A stretch of 64,000 nt of DNA from Marinobacterium zhoushanense. Lineage in GTDB: Bacteria > Pseudomonadota > Gammaproteobacteria > Pseudomonadales > Balneatricaceae. The stretch covers positions 496,001 through 560,000 of the forward strand of contig NZ_BMIJ01000003.1 of the NCBI RefSeq assembly GCF_014641945.1. The letters are read 5' to 3'. Numbering within the stretch: the stretch's first letter is position 1; the number at the start of each line of letters is the position of its first letter. Shown in pieces: positions 28,185 to 37,708 of the stretch. Both the position numbers and the translations under genes were made by a program. The notes under the pieces are model-generated. The model saw only the letters and a program-made list of their open reading frames with translations. It ran no database searches and was not told the origin of the DNA.

Positions 28185-29963
28185 TTAGTTACCGGCCATC
28201 GCCGCCTTGGCCGGCAGCTTGAAGGTCCAGACGGAGCCACCCTGGTTCAGGTGCTTGACGCGCTTGGCCACTTCGCCACCCCAGAGCGGTACCGCACCAC
28301 CCCAGCCGGAGACGACGGAGACGTACTGCTCGCCATCCATTTCCCAGGTGATCGGTGAGCCGACAATACCGGAGCCGGTGTTGAACTTGTACACCATCTC
28401 ACCGGTCTTGGCGTCGAACGCCAGCAGGTAACCTTCCGGGTTGCCGGTGAAGACCAGGTTACCGGCGGTTGCCAGAACACCACCCCAGAGCGGAGCGTAG
28501 TTCTCGTAGCGCCAAACCTCTTTACCGCTCTTCGGATCGATAGCGCGCAGGACGCCGATGTACTCATCGTTGGTCGGATGGATGGTGAAACCAGCCCCCA
28601 GGTAGGCAGCACCTTTTTTGTAGTTGACCGGTTCGTTCCAGATATCCATCGCCCACTCGTTGGAGGGAACATAGAAGTATCCGGTATCCTGGCTGTACGC
28701 CATCGGCATCCAGTTCTTGCCACCGAGGAACGAAGGCTGAGCAACAACAGTGCTACCCTTCTCTGCCGCTGCCGGGTTACCCGGACGGTTCTCGTCGATG
28801 AAGATCGGACGACCCTTGTCATCCAGGCCCTTGGCCCAGCTCACCTTGTCGACAAATGGGAAACCGCGGATAAACTCGCCGTTTTCACGGTTCAGCACGT
28901 AGAAGAAGCCGTTACGGTCAGCAGTAGCTGCCGCTTTAACGGTCTTGCCGCCGTCCTTGTAGTCGAAGGAGATCAGCTCGTTCACGCCATCGAAATCCCA
29001 GCCATCGTGCGGCGTGGTCTGGAAGTGCCACTTGATTTTGCCGGTATCAGGATCGATCGCCAGGCGAGAGGATGAGAACAGGTTGTCGCCAGGACGCATG
29101 TGGGAGTTCCACGGCGCCGGGTTACCGGTACCGATGAAGATGCTATCGGTATCAGGATCGTAGTAGCCGCCCAGCCAGGTTGCCGCGCCACCAGTCTTCC
29201 ACAGATCGCCCGGCCAGGTTTTGCCCGGCTTGTCGCCGGAGATACCGTTTTCGACCTTTTTGCCGTCCTTGTAGATGTAGCCCATATGGCCCTCTACAGT
29301 CGGGCGGGTCCAAACCAGATCACCGGTCTTGGCGTCGTAGGCTTCAACCTTACCCACCACACCGAACTCACCACCGGAAACACCGGTGATCACCTTGCCT
29401 TTGACGATCATCGGCGCAGCGGTCAGAGAGTATCCTTCCTGATAGTCGGAAACGGTCTTTTTCCAAACGGTCTTACCGGTATCCTTGTTCAGGGCAACCA
29501 GCTTGGCGTCCAGGGTACCGAAGATCACCAGATCGTCGTACAGTGCCACACCACGGTTGATAACGTCACAGCAGGGCATGATGCCGTCCGGCAGACGCGC
29601 GTTGTACTCCCAGAGCTCTTCGCCGGTTTTCACGTCGATCGCGAACACACGCGAGTAGGAGCCGGTAACGTACATGACGCCATCTTTTACCAGCGGCTGA
29701 GATTCCTGACCGCGCTGTTTCTCACCACCGAAGGAAAAGGACCAAACCGGGCGCAGCTCCTGGACGTTTTTGGTGTTAAGTTTGGTCAGTGGGCTGAAAC
29801 GCTGCCCCTGAGGACCGAGACCGTTGGAGACAACATCCTCAGTCGTCATCTGGTCGTTCAAAATATCTTTGTCGGTTACACCAGCCTGTGCAACGCTGGC
29901 CGTGGACATCGCTGCAACGAGGGCAGTAACTGCAAAGCCTGTACTGAGCCCGAGTCGTTTCAT
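28185..29963 (-). CDS. pedH: PQQ-dependent alcohol dehydrogenase, lanthanide type predicted
   Basis: Periplasmic quinoprotein of 592 residues that oxidises primary alcohols and passes electrons to cytochrome c. A signal peptide ends at AQA (about 27). The eight-bladed propeller carries the vicinal disulfide Cys131-Cys132 (MPCCDVI), metal ligands Glu199 (GGEFG) and Asn281 (GTGNPAPWN), catalytic Asp323, and Asp325 two residues later in GWDFDGVNE. That second Asp marks lanthanide-dependent enzymes (XoxF, PedH); calcium enzymes (MxaF, ExaA) have a small residue there. Overall length and sequence fit the ExaA/PedH ethanol group rather than XoxF. No calcium-type paralogue is in the window. Confidence 0.92.
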   Translation of the reverse strand: MKRLGLSTGFAVTALVAAMSTASVAQAGVTDKDILNDQMTTEDVVSNGLGPQGQRFSPLTKLNTKNVQELRPVWSFSFGGEKQRGQESQPLVKDGVMYVTGSYSRVFAIDVKTGEELWEYNARLPDGIMPCCDVINRGVALYDDLVIFGTLDAKLVALNKDTGKTVWKKTVSDYQEGYSLTAAPMIVKGKVITGVSGGEFGVVGKVEAYDAKTGDLVWTRPTVEGHMGYIYKDGKKVENGISGDKPGKTWPGDLWKTGGAATWLGGYYDPDTDSIFIGTGNPAPWNSHMRPGDNLFSSSRLAIDPDTGKIKWHFQTTPHDGWDFDGVNELISFDYKDGGKTVKAAATADRNGFFYVLNRENGEFIRGFPFVDKVSWAKGLDDKGRPIFIDENRPGNPAAAEKGSTVVAQPSFLGGKNWMPMAYSQDTGYFYVPSNEWAMDIWNEPVNYKKGAAYLGAGFTIHPTNDEYIGVLRAIDPKSGKEVWRYENYAPLWGGVLATAGNLVFTGNPEGYLLAFDAKTGEMVYKFNTGSGIVGSPITWEMDGEQYVSVVSGWGGAVPLWGGEVAKRVKHLNQGGSVWTFKLPAKAAMAGN

Positions 29964-30072
29964 TGTCGTCTCCTTTACGGAATCATTCTTATTGGTTTGG
30001 GAAAGCCCCTGACAATCGGGTATTGCTCCCGATGCTGTAGCTAATTCTTGTGGTACCCCAGCTTTTCAACAA

Positions 30073-30699
30073 TTAACCGGCAGAAGCAGTTTTCTCCTCA
30101 CTTGGTAGTAATACCCGCTCATTTTTGAAGTCCAGCGACAACCAGGAATCGGCCAGTTCACGTGCATCGACCGGATCGTGAGACACCAGCACCATGCTCA
30201 ACCAAGGGCGCTCTGCCAGCAGCTTTTTCAACAGCTGTCGCAGCTGACTGGCCATTTGCGGATCCAATGACACCAGGGGCTCATCCAGCAGAAGCAGGTC
30301 CGGCTTAATCGCCAAAGCTCGAGCCAGAGCGACCCGGCGCGCCATACCCAATGAAAGTTGCCGAGGATATAACCCAGCCACATCATGAAGCCCGACCTCC
30401 GACAAAGCTGAATCGACGGCGTCCGGCGATACTCCCGCCAGTACCAGGTTCTGCGCCACCGTGCGCCAGGGCAGCAGGCGGGGCTCCTGAAACATGTAAG
30501 CGATGAGCAGATCATCGCGCTGGACATATCGCACTCCGATGTAGTCGCTATCCAGCCCTGAGAGAATATTGAGCAGCGTGGTTTTACCGCAGCCAGAAGG
30601 CCCGATCAGGGCCAGCCGCTGGCCGGGCTCGATCTTGATCGTGAGAGGTCCGAGCAGACTTCGGTCGTAGGCTTTCGATTCCAACCTCAGTTCAAGCAT
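30073..30699 (-). CDS. ABC transporter ATP-binding protein, TauB/SsuB-like
   Basis: Cytoplasmic ATPase of an importer, 208 residues. Walker A is GPSGCGKTTLLN, the signature is a variant LSLGMARRVALARAL (LSLGM instead of LSGGQ), and Walker B is LLLLDEPLVSLD. It overlaps the permease by eight bases, and with the upstream binding protein forms a complete three-gene importer lying between the dehydrogenase and the cytochrome cluster. The substrate is unknown; nitrate/sulfonate/taurine-type relatives are the closest group by appearance. Confidence 0.88.
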   Translation of the reverse strand: MLELRLESKAYDRSLLGPLTIKIEPGQRLALIGPSGCGKTTLLNILSGLDSDYIGVRYVQRDDLLIAYMFQEPRLLPWRTVAQNLVLAGVSPDAVDSALSEVGLHDVAGLYPRQLSLGMARRVALARALAIKPDLLLLDEPLVSLDPQMASQLRQLLKKLLAERPWLSMVLVSHDPVDARELADSWLSLDFKNERVLLPSEEKTASAG

Positions 30700-31456
30700 G
30701 GCAGCGCGCTCCTTCGCCCTGCCAACGGCGTGCCCGTCGCTCCAGCGGTTGTAACAGCGTCCACTCGATCAGCTGCACCACCAGAATAAAGCTGAAGCTG
30801 TAGGCCAGGATCATCGCCACATCGAACATTTGAAACGCAAGGTGTAGCTGAAACCCTATACCGTCCGAGCGCCCCAGCAGCTCGACCACCAGCACGATTT
30901 TCCAAATCAGTGCCAGGCCGCTGCGCATCGCCCCCATCAGATAGGGAAAGAGCTGCGGTAACCAAAGATCAAAGACACGTTGCGACAGGGAGAAGTGATA
31001 GGCCTGGGCCATCTGCTCCAGTTGAGGATCGAGACTGCGCGCACCCTCGCGGATCGTCACCGCCACATTCGGTACTTTATTGAGAATCACGGCAAGAACG
31101 GCTGCCGACTCCACCAGCCCCATCCAGACATACAGCAGGATGATCAACACCAACGCCGGCAGGTTCAGAAGCAGAACGAGCACGGGATCCAGCCAGCGGT
31201 TGGATTGCCGATGTCGCCCCATGCACCAACCAAGCAGAATGCCAAACAGCATCGCGAAGACAAACGCGATCACGACCCGGCGTAGGGTCACCAACAGGTG
31301 GTGCAGCAGATTCCCCCTACTGACCTCCGCCCAGAGTAGATTCAGCACCTCGCTAGGAGACGGCAGCAGAGGTTCCTGCAACCAGAACGCAAACAGCTGC
31401 CACACCAATCCCAGGACAAGGATCACCATCAGGTAATCCCGCAGACGGCTGATCAT
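30692..31456 (-). CDS. ABC transporter permease, TauC/SsuC-like
   Basis: 254-residue inner-membrane permease with about six membrane helices. The cytoplasmic coupling segment (EGARSLDPQLEQMAQAYHFS) resembles the EAA loop of BPD_transp_1 permeases. It overlaps the binding-protein gene by four bases and the ATPase gene by eight, so all three are co-translated. Confidence 0.88.
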   Translation of the reverse strand: MISRLRDYLMVILVLGLVWQLFAFWLQEPLLPSPSEVLNLLWAEVSRGNLLHHLLVTLRRVVIAFVFAMLFGILLGWCMGRHRQSNRWLDPVLVLLLNLPALVLIILLYVWMGLVESAAVLAVILNKVPNVAVTIREGARSLDPQLEQMAQAYHFSLSQRVFDLWLPQLFPYLMGAMRSGLALIWKIVLVVELLGRSDGIGFQLHLAFQMFDVAMILAYSFSFILVVQLIEWTLLQPLERRARRWQGEGARCHA

Positions 31457-32421
31457 CTGCGCTCCACACCGGCAAAAATTGAGATTGGTAAGGCCCCCTG
31501 CTCGTCGAGACCGGTTGCGTCAAACAGGGGCCAGGCGGCACGCGCGGACTCGATGAGCGTGCTATCCACATCGGACAACGGCTCCCCCTCTCGGAAGCCA
31601 CGCTTTAAGGCTTCGAACACCGGATCGGTGTCAGCCCGCATCAGGGAACGGAGTTTCAGCCAGGGCGTATCACTGCGCAGATCTTGTTTGGAAGCGTAGA
31701 CTGAGCGTTTAAAAGCCCGTGCAAGCGATTGATTTTTCTCGACCCATAACTCGTTCGCCAGGTACCCCAGGGTCGGAAGCCGAGGATCGATCCCAAGCGA
31801 TGTCATAATCGTCTGGGCGCTGAACGCCGGCTTGAACTGCCCGCTGGCTTCCAGCCTTGCGGCGAAATGCCAGAATGTCAGCAACGCGTCGAGCCGGCCG
31901 GCTTCCAGTTCGCGGCTCAACAGTGGCGGTGAACCAAAACTGATCTGGGCACTCTGCTCCAGATCCATACCCTGCTGCCTCGCCGCCGCATTGAGCAGTT
32001 GCCAGCTTTTACCCTGGGGCCCGCCGGCAACGCCGATGCGTTTTCCGGCCAGCGAACCGATGGAGTCGATATCACTCTGCACTGGCACCATCAGCTGACC
32101 AATCTGGGTCGAGAATGGCAGGAAACGCAGGGGCTCACCATCACGGGTGCGTTTCGCGGCCCACACCCAGTCGCCGATGATCCAGTCGACACTGCCGCTG
32201 GTCAGCGCCAGCAAGCCGGCTGACGAGTTGGCCAGCGGCGTCAGCACCAGCTCATACCCCTCGGCCCGATCGAGCCCCGCTTCCTGGATATGGGCGAGCT
32301 CCCAGTGCCCGGTACCGAACTGCAGCATACCGACCCGCACCTGCGGGAGTGACTCGGCATGTAGCAGAGCCGGTAGATAGAGTGCAATCAGAAATAGAGT
32401 TCGAAGCAGTGTGGCGTTCAT
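31453..32421 (-). CDS. ABC transporter periplasmic binding protein, TauA/SsuA-like
   Basis: 322-residue exported binding protein. The start at MNATLLRTLFLIALYLPALL gives a clean signal peptide ending at HAE; longer readings up to 32550 add a non-signal N-terminus. The mature protein has a NMT1/TauA pattern: GTGHWELAHIQEAG near the N-terminus and GKRIGVAGGPQGKSW in the middle. Its place beside a PQQ dehydrogenase suggests a substrate or cofactor linked to alcohol oxidation, but no ligand can be read from the sequence. Confidence 0.85.
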   Translation of the reverse strand: MNATLLRTLFLIALYLPALLHAESLPQVRVGMLQFGTGHWELAHIQEAGLDRAEGYELVLTPLANSSAGLLALTSGSVDWIIGDWVWAAKRTRDGEPLRFLPFSTQIGQLMVPVQSDIDSIGSLAGKRIGVAGGPQGKSWQLLNAAARQQGMDLEQSAQISFGSPPLLSRELEAGRLDALLTFWHFAARLEASGQFKPAFSAQTIMTSLGIDPRLPTLGYLANELWVEKNQSLARAFKRSVYASKQDLRSDTPWLKLRSLMRADTDPVFEALKRGFREGEPLSDVDSTLIESARAAWPLFDATGLDEQGALPISIFAGVERR

Positions 32422-32584
32422 GGCGACTCTTATCGTTGTTGAAGTGACCAGGATGCTCATACCCTTCAACCTAGCGCCCCTGTAAGGCGGACGACATACT
32501 ACTTTCGCGCCGCTGCCGGGCGTATTTGGTCTTAGTCTGATAGACAGCAACCCGGAGAATATCCGGGCTGTGGGATGTCCGCTT

Positions 32585-33499
32585 TCAGGGGGTTGTGACG
32601 TAGAGACTGGGTTTCTCGTAGGTCAGGCCGTATTTGGAAAAGAGGCCTGCCATCGAACCATCGCTGATCATCCTCTCGAACACGCCATCCACGGCGTAAC
32701 CAAGATCTCGATCACCTTCGCGCACCGCGATACCGATATCCCAGGCCTGCTTGCCCATTGAAGGGAAGCCATTTTCGGCGCGGCGATAGCGGACGCTGCC
32801 ATCCTCATGCAGTAACCAGTCAATTTCGCTACGCATGGCCATCACGGCACTGACCTGTCCACTTTTCATCGCATCGAATGCGACTCGGGGGTTGGCGAAG
32901 TGGCGAGTGTTTTCGCGCATCCGCCCCTGCAGCGCAGTGGTCAGATAGAAGGCGGGCAGGCTGTCGACCTCGACACCGATGGGGTGGTACTGGAACTTGG
33001 CCAGCGTCTTTACCGATTCCAGCTTCTGGCTATCGAAAGCCAGTTGCCAGCGCTCCTGATGGTAGGGTGAAGTCATTACCACCTGCTCATTGATCAACAG
33101 CCCCTGGTCGTCACGCTTGTAGGCGTAATCCCGGTCATAGGGAACCCGCATCATCACATCGGCAACATCCTTGAGCGCCAAGGGGTTTTCGTCGCTCTTG
33201 TCGAACACGCTTCCCCTCCAGACGTTGTTGCGCAGATCGTCCTCAAGCGTTTCGTCCGGGGTGATCCAGTGAACCCTGAATTCAACGCCAAGGTCCTCGG
33301 CTATCGCCCTGCCCAGATCCACATCGATACCGGCGGGCTGATCATCTTTAAGGTAGGAGTATGGAGGAAAATCTCGATAGACACCGATCCTGATGTAGCC
33401 GGAGGCGACCACGTCATCGTAGAGGCGCGCCTGCGCCTGTCCGCCGAGCACCAGCGAACAGAGCGCAAGCAGAGCGGAGAATTTACTCCATCTCATCAT
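32585..33499 (-). CDS. xoxJ: Quinoprotein-associated binding protein, XoxJ/MxaJ-like
   Basis: Exported SBP_bac_3-fold protein of about 304 residues, of the group found beside PQQ dehydrogenases (MxaJ, XoxJ). A signal peptide ends at QAQA; the mature part begins with the typical GYIRIGVYRDFPPYSYLK. XoxJ is thought to help activate the dehydrogenase rather than feed a transporter. The start is uncertain among ATGs at 33499 and 33496; it overlaps the end of the cytochrome gene by 17 bp. No permease accompanies it. Confidence 0.85.
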   Translation of the reverse strand: MMRWSKFSALLALCSLVLGGQAQARLYDDVVASGYIRIGVYRDFPPYSYLKDDQPAGIDVDLGRAIAEDLGVEFRVHWITPDETLEDDLRNNVWRGSVFDKSDENPLALKDVADVMMRVPYDRDYAYKRDDQGLLINEQVVMTSPYHQERWQLAFDSQKLESVKTLAKFQYHPIGVEVDSLPAFYLTTALQGRMRENTRHFANPRVAFDAMKSGQVSAVMAMRSEIDWLLHEDGSVRYRRAENGFPSMGKQAWDIGIAVREGDRDLGYAVDGVFERMISDGSMAGLFSKYGLTYEKPSLYVTTP

Positions 33500-33929
33500 G
33501 TCGCACATCCAGGTAGGTCTTGATCGCCCACAGCGCTTCCTGGCTCAGGTAATCCGCCATCTTCGGCATGTAAACCTTGCCGTCACGCACGGCACCGTTG
33601 ATGACGCGGTACTTGTACCATTCGTCACCGTCAAAATCGGGAGCCAGCAGGCGCAGATCAGGCGCGATACCACCGGAGATCGCTTCCAGGCCATGGCAGC
33701 GCGCGCAGTTCTGGTTGTAAGCGGAGGAACCGACCTCGACCGCACGTTCGAAATCATCGTTCGGCTTGCGGTAGGGGTTGGTATCGACCCACTCTTCACC
33801 CAACGGCGTCAGGCCTTCGGTATTAACGCCCTGCGGAGTCACATCACCATGAGCCAACACCTGGGTGCTGATACCGGTAGCCATCAGAGCAGAAAGCGCC
33901 AGTGCAGGAATTGTAAGTTGCTTTGCCAT
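33483..33929 (-). CDS. Periplasmic cytochrome c, electron acceptor of the PQQ dehydrogenase
   Basis: 148-residue class I cytochrome c with signal peptide (cleavage near AHG, residue 27). One haem site NCARCH has Cys75, Cys78 and His79; the sixth ligand is probably a Met in VYMPKMADYL. It is in the ExaB/PedF/XoxG position and would carry electrons from the quinoprotein to the terminal oxidase. It is the gene before xoxJ in the same operon. Confidence 0.9.
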   Translation of the reverse strand: MAKQLTIPALALSALMATGISTQVLAHGDVTPQGVNTEGLTPLGEEWVDTNPYRKPNDDFERAVEVGSSAYNQNCARCHGLEAISGGIAPDLRLLAPDFDGDEWYKYRVINGAVRDGKVYMPKMADYLSQEALWAIKTYLDVRHDEME

Positions 33930-34094
33930 AATTTGATCACCCGTTTTTGTTATAAGCCTGTTGTGCTCCGAGCGTCATACACGAAAACACAGAACTGACT
34001 TTATGATGACTCAGCGTCCTGCTGCGTTGGATTACACCTTGGCAGGCAAAATATGGTCCGTTGGTAGTAGTCGATTACGACCATCCCCAACCCC

Positions 34095-34523
34095 TTATTT
34101 CACCTTGAATTCGCCAACCATGCCCTTGTTTTCAAGCCCTTCCGCATAAAACTCAAAGGTGCCGGGCTTGATCGGCACAAAGAAAATTTCAGCCTCAGAC
34201 TCCTCCTCGAACTCCAGCTCGGTGAGCGTCATAGCCTTGATCTCCATATCCCCGGCTTCCACCTTGCGCAGGAAGATGGAGGTGAAGAAATCCGGCGCCT
34301 GTATGGCGTACTCTTTCAGCCCGCTGGAGATTATCTTCAGGCTGTAAGCCTTACCGGTCTCCATCTCATAGCTTTTCTGCGACATGGCGTAGTCGCTCTG
34401 CTCGTTACCCAGCACCAGATCAGGCAACGCCTGTGGTCGGGTGGTGAGATCTCCCTCTGCGAATACGGGGAACGATATGGAGGCGACCAGCAGTGACATC
34501 GCCGCCCTGTATTTCATGGACAT
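34095..34523 (-). CDS. Exported cupredoxin-like protein lacking copper ligands
   Basis: 142-residue protein with signal peptide ending VFA. The beta-sandwich pattern and the C-terminal stretch FEFYAEGLENKGMVGEFKVK follow the cupredoxin layout, where true copper proteins have Cys and His around YC-x-H before GMxG. Here the Cys position is Ala and no His is present, so type 1 copper binding is unlikely. It is the first gene of the minus-strand cytochrome/xoxJ cluster and has the candidate operator 77 bp upstream. A structural or metal-delivery role with another metal can be considered. Confidence 0.7.
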   Translation of the reverse strand: MSMKYRAAMSLLVASISFPVFAEGDLTTRPQALPDLVLGNEQSDYAMSQKSYEMETGKAYSLKIISSGLKEYAIQAPDFFTSIFLRKVEAGDMEIKAMTLTELEFEEESEAEIFFVPIKPGTFEFYAEGLENKGMVGEFKVK

Positions 34524-34599
34524 TGGGTTATCTCCATTAGCATTTTGTTGTTATCGAGATCCCTTTCCATGCTAGAGCCCCTGCCGGGACGCAAAATGC

Positions 34600-34611
34600 T
34601 ACTTGAGTACT
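34600..34611 (-). promoter_or_regulatory. Candidate operator between the cupredoxin and pedA1A2BC operons
   Basis: Minus-strand AGTACTCAAGTA, extended to AGTACTCAAGTAGCATT, identical over 17 bases to the site before nosP. A -10-like TAGCAT follows at 25 bases toward the cupredoxin gene. The plus-strand ABC operon starts 85 bp away on the other side. Confidence 0.6.
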
Positions 34612-34695
34612 ATTTGATTGCGACCTTTCGCATATTTTCCGCCATAGCCGCCCTGACTAAGCTGAAGTAGCCGATAACAAAAACAACCGGACACT

Positions 34696-35883
34696 ATGCT
34701 GAAGAAGACAATGCTGGGGCTGTTAGTCACTGCCCTGCTACCCATTATTCCCGCTCCCGCCTTCGCCCAAGGCGAACAGGCACTCGATATCCGAGTGGCC
34801 TATATCGGCCAGATCATCGACCGCGGCCCGGTACTCTCCAACCTGATCCCCGAACCTGAGGATGCGGGCTTACAGGGGGCGCGCCTGGCGATCACGGATA
34901 GCAACAGCACCGGGCGGTTCCTCAAACACCATTACCGTCTGGACGAGATCGAGAGCGACGATCCTTCTACGCTTATCACCGATAGCCGAGCCCTCTATGA
35001 CGAGGGCGCAAGGTTGTTCGTATTGAATACCTCGGCCGACACCCTGGCCGCGCTTAGTTCGTCCCTGCCGGAGGATGCCCTGTTGATCAATAGCGGCAGC
35101 TATGACGATGATCTGCGCAGCGAGCAGTGTCTGTCCGGCATGCTACACACCCTGCCCTCGCGCGCCATGCTGGCGGATGCTCTGGCGCAGTGGTTGATCA
35201 TGCGGCGCTGGAATCGCTGGATGCTGATCAGCGGCAACACCGACGACGACAGGGCATTCGCGCAATCGATCAAACGCGCGGCAAAACGCTTCGGTGGCAA
35301 GATCGTGGCGGAGAAAGCCTGGAGCTTCGATACCGACCTGCGCCGCACAGCACAGAAGGAGCTCCCCCCGTTCACCTCCGGCACCGAATACGATGTGGTT
35401 GTGGTCGCGGACGAGCGCGGCGATTTCGGCGAGTACCTGCCCTACAACACCGGCCTGCCTCGCCCGGTGGTTGGCACCCAGGGGCTCATGCCAACAGCCT
35501 GGCACAAGATGATCGAGGCCTGGGGTGCTGCACAGCTGCACAGCCGCTTCGAGAAGCAGACCGGACGCTGGATGAACGAGAAGGATTACGCCAGCTGGGC
35601 CGGTGTCCGCGTCTTCGCCGAAGCGGTCACCCGTACCGGCAGTACCGATGCTGCCGCCCTGCGCGACTTCATCCTCTCCGACCAGTTCGAACTGGCGGCT
35701 TTCAAGGGCCGCAAGCTGAACTTCAGGAGCTGGAGCGGCCAGTTGCGCCAGCCCATCGCACTGGTCCATCCCCGTGCCCTGGTCTCCAGTTCGCCCCAGG
35801 AGGGGTTCCTCCACCCCGTCACCGACCTCGACACACTAGGCTTCGATGCGCCGGAAAGCCGGTGCCGCGTCATCGCGCAATAG
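34696..35883 (+). CDS. PQQ-system ABC transporter substrate-binding protein (PedA-like)
   Basis: 395-residue exported protein (signal peptide ending AFAQG) of the branched-chain amino-acid receptor fold, of the group found only with PQQ alcohol dehydrogenases. Features include IRVAYIGQIIDRGP near the N-terminus and QGLMPTAWHKMIEAWGAAQL late. It heads an operon with a propeller, an ATPase and an ABC-2 permease, as in P. putida pedA1A2BC, which was linked to growth with lanthanides. The pairing of a receptor-type protein with an exporter-type permease is unusual. Confidence 0.87.
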   Translation: MLKKTMLGLLVTALLPIIPAPAFAQGEQALDIRVAYIGQIIDRGPVLSNLIPEPEDAGLQGARLAITDSNSTGRFLKHHYRLDEIESDDPSTLITDSRALYDEGARLFVLNTSADTLAALSSSLPEDALLINSGSYDDDLRSEQCLSGMLHTLPSRAMLADALAQWLIMRRWNRWMLISGNTDDDRAFAQSIKRAAKRFGGKIVAEKAWSFDTDLRRTAQKELPPFTSGTEYDVVVVADERGDFGEYLPYNTGLPRPVVGTQGLMPTAWHKMIEAWGAAQLHSRFEKQTGRWMNEKDYASWAGVRVFAEAVTRTGSTDAAALRDFILSDQFELAAFKGRKLNFRSWSGQLRQPIALVHPRALVSSSPQEGFLHPVTDLDTLGFDAPESRCRVIAQ

Positions 35884-35909
35884 CCGCCGAATAATCGAAG
35901 GATAATGCC

Positions 35910-36881
35910 ATGAAGTACGTTAAGCTGATCCCAACCCTCCTGGTATCCGCCCTCGCCGTTGCTGGCACCACTCAGGCCGCCACGGCTTACATCTCCAATG
36001 AGAAGGACGACACTCTCTCGGTGCTGGATCTGGATACCTGGAAGGTGACCGAGACCATCGACGTGGGCGAGCGTCCCCGCGGTATTGCCCTGTCCAAGGA
36101 CGGCAGCAAGCTGTACATCTGTGCCAGCGACTCCGACACCGTGCAGGTGATGGATCTGGCCACACGAAAAATCATCGCCAATCTGCCCTCCGGGGCCGAT
36201 CCCGAACAGTTCTCGCTGCACCCGGACAACCGCAAGCTGTATATCTCCAACGAGGATGACGCCCTGGTCACCGTGGTCGATACCGAGTCGCACGAAGTAC
36301 TGGCACAGATAGAGGTTGGTGTTGAGCCCGAGGGGATGGCGGTGAGCCCGGACGGTCGCTGGGTCGTCAACACCAGCGAAACCACCAATATGCTGCACTG
36401 GATCGACACCCAGACCCATGAACTGGTAGACAACACCCTGGTCGATCAGCGCCCCCGCCATGTGGAGTTCCGCGAGGATGGCAAGCTGCTCTGGGCCTCT
36501 GCCGAGATTGGCGGCACCGTCTCGGTGGTCGATGTGGAAACGCGGAAGATCATCAAGAAGCTGAGCTTCGAGATCAAGGGTATCCATCCCGACAAGATAC
36601 AACCGGTGGGTATCAAGCTGTCCGCTGATGGCCGCTACGCCTTCGTTGCGCTGGGCCCGGCCAACCATGTGGCGGTAGTGGACGCGAAAACCTACGAGGT
36701 ACTTGACTACCTGCTGGTGGGCCGTCGCGTCTGGCATATGGAGTTCACACCGGATAGACAGTACCTGTTAACCACCAACGGCATCAGCGGCGATGTATCG
36801 GTGATCGATGTCGCAGACCTCAAGGTCACGCGCTCGATCAAGGTCGGCCGCTACCCCTGGGGAGTGGTCACCACCCCCTGA
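35910..36881 (+). CDS. PQQ-catabolism-associated YVTN beta-propeller protein
   Basis: 323-residue exported propeller (signal peptide ending TQA). Seven or so YVTN-like blades are visible, such as AYISNEKDDTLSVLDL, LYICASDSDTVQVMDL and LYISNEDDALVTVVDT. No haem or PQQ motif. It sits between the binding protein and the ATPase genes with a 26-bp and a 3-bp junction, so it belongs to the transporter. It may capture a ligand or act as a periplasmic adaptor. Confidence 0.87.
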   Translation: MKYVKLIPTLLVSALAVAGTTQAATAYISNEKDDTLSVLDLDTWKVTETIDVGERPRGIALSKDGSKLYICASDSDTVQVMDLATRKIIANLPSGADPEQFSLHPDNRKLYISNEDDALVTVVDTESHEVLAQIEVGVEPEGMAVSPDGRWVVNTSETTNMLHWIDTQTHELVDNTLVDQRPRHVEFREDGKLLWASAEIGGTVSVVDVETRKIIKKLSFEIKGIHPDKIQPVGIKLSADGRYAFVALGPANHVAVVDAKTYEVLDYLLVGRRVWHMEFTPDRQYLLTTNGISGDVSVIDVADLKVTRSIKVGRYPWGVVTTP

Positions 36882-36964
36882 TGGCTGGCAACCTATTACA
36901 GACAGGGTCGGCTCAGGGCCCAGGCGCAGTGCCAAAGCCACAGTCCACTCAGATGGGAGGCGTC

Positions 36965-37708
36965 GTGTCGTCAACTACGCTGGAATTAGAGTCCGTTTCG
37001 CACAGCTACGGTAACCGGGTGGCGCTGGATAACGTCAGCATCAAACTGCGCCCGGGTCAGTTCAATGCACTGCTCGGCCCCAATGGCGCGGGCAAGTCCA
37101 CGCTGTTCGCGCTGCTCACCCGGCTCTACCGGTTGCAGCAGGGGGAGATTCTGTTCGATGGCGCGTCGATCAACCGCCAGCCCCGGCAGTTTCTGTCCCG
37201 CATGGGGGTGGTGTTCCAGCAGAGCACGCTGGACCTGGACCTGACAGTACTGCAGAACCTGGAGTATCACGGCGCGCTGCACGGGCTATCCGGGCGTGCC
37301 ATCCGCGCCCGAGCGGCGCAGGAACTCGAGTGGCTGGGGCTCGCGGACCGGCTCGGTGACAAGGTTCGCTCATTGAACGGGGGCCACCGGCGCCGGGTCG
37401 AGATCGCCAGAGCCCTGCTTCACCAACCGTCGATTCTGCTCCTCGACGAAGCCAGCGCCGGCCTTGACGTCGCTTCACGGCAGGCAATCAATCGCGCGGT
37501 TCGCGATCTGTGTCGCCAACGCGGACTGACTGTCCTCTGGGCGACCCACCTGCTTGAAGAGGTCAAGCCAGAAGATCCGGTAATCATTCTGCACAAGGGC
37601 AGGGTTTTGGCCGATGGCCAAGGCCAAGCACTCTGTACGGACACCGGAGACACCTCGCTGGGTGATCTGTTCGAGCGGCTTACCGAAAACGGGGTACCGG
37701 CGGTATGA
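36965..37708 (+). CDS. pedB: ABC transporter ATP-binding protein PedB-like
   Basis: ATPase of about 247 residues. Walker A is GPNGAGKSTLFALL, the signature is modified (LNGGHRRRVEIARALL), and Walker B is ILLLDEASAGLD. GTG at 36965 with GGGAGG just upstream gives the family-like start SSTTLELESVSHSYG; the ATG at 36881, overlapping the propeller stop, would add 28 poorly conserved residues and cannot be excluded. It overlaps the permease gene by four bases. Confidence 0.87.
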   Translation: MSSTTLELESVSHSYGNRVALDNVSIKLRPGQFNALLGPNGAGKSTLFALLTRLYRLQQGEILFDGASINRQPRQFLSRMGVVFQQSTLDLDLTVLQNLEYHGALHGLSGRAIRARAAQELEWLGLADRLGDKVRSLNGGHRRRVEIARALLHQPSILLLDEASAGLDVASRQAINRAVRDLCRQRGLTVLWATHLLEEVKPEDPVIILHKGRVLADGQGQALCTDTGDTSLGDLFERLTENGVPAV

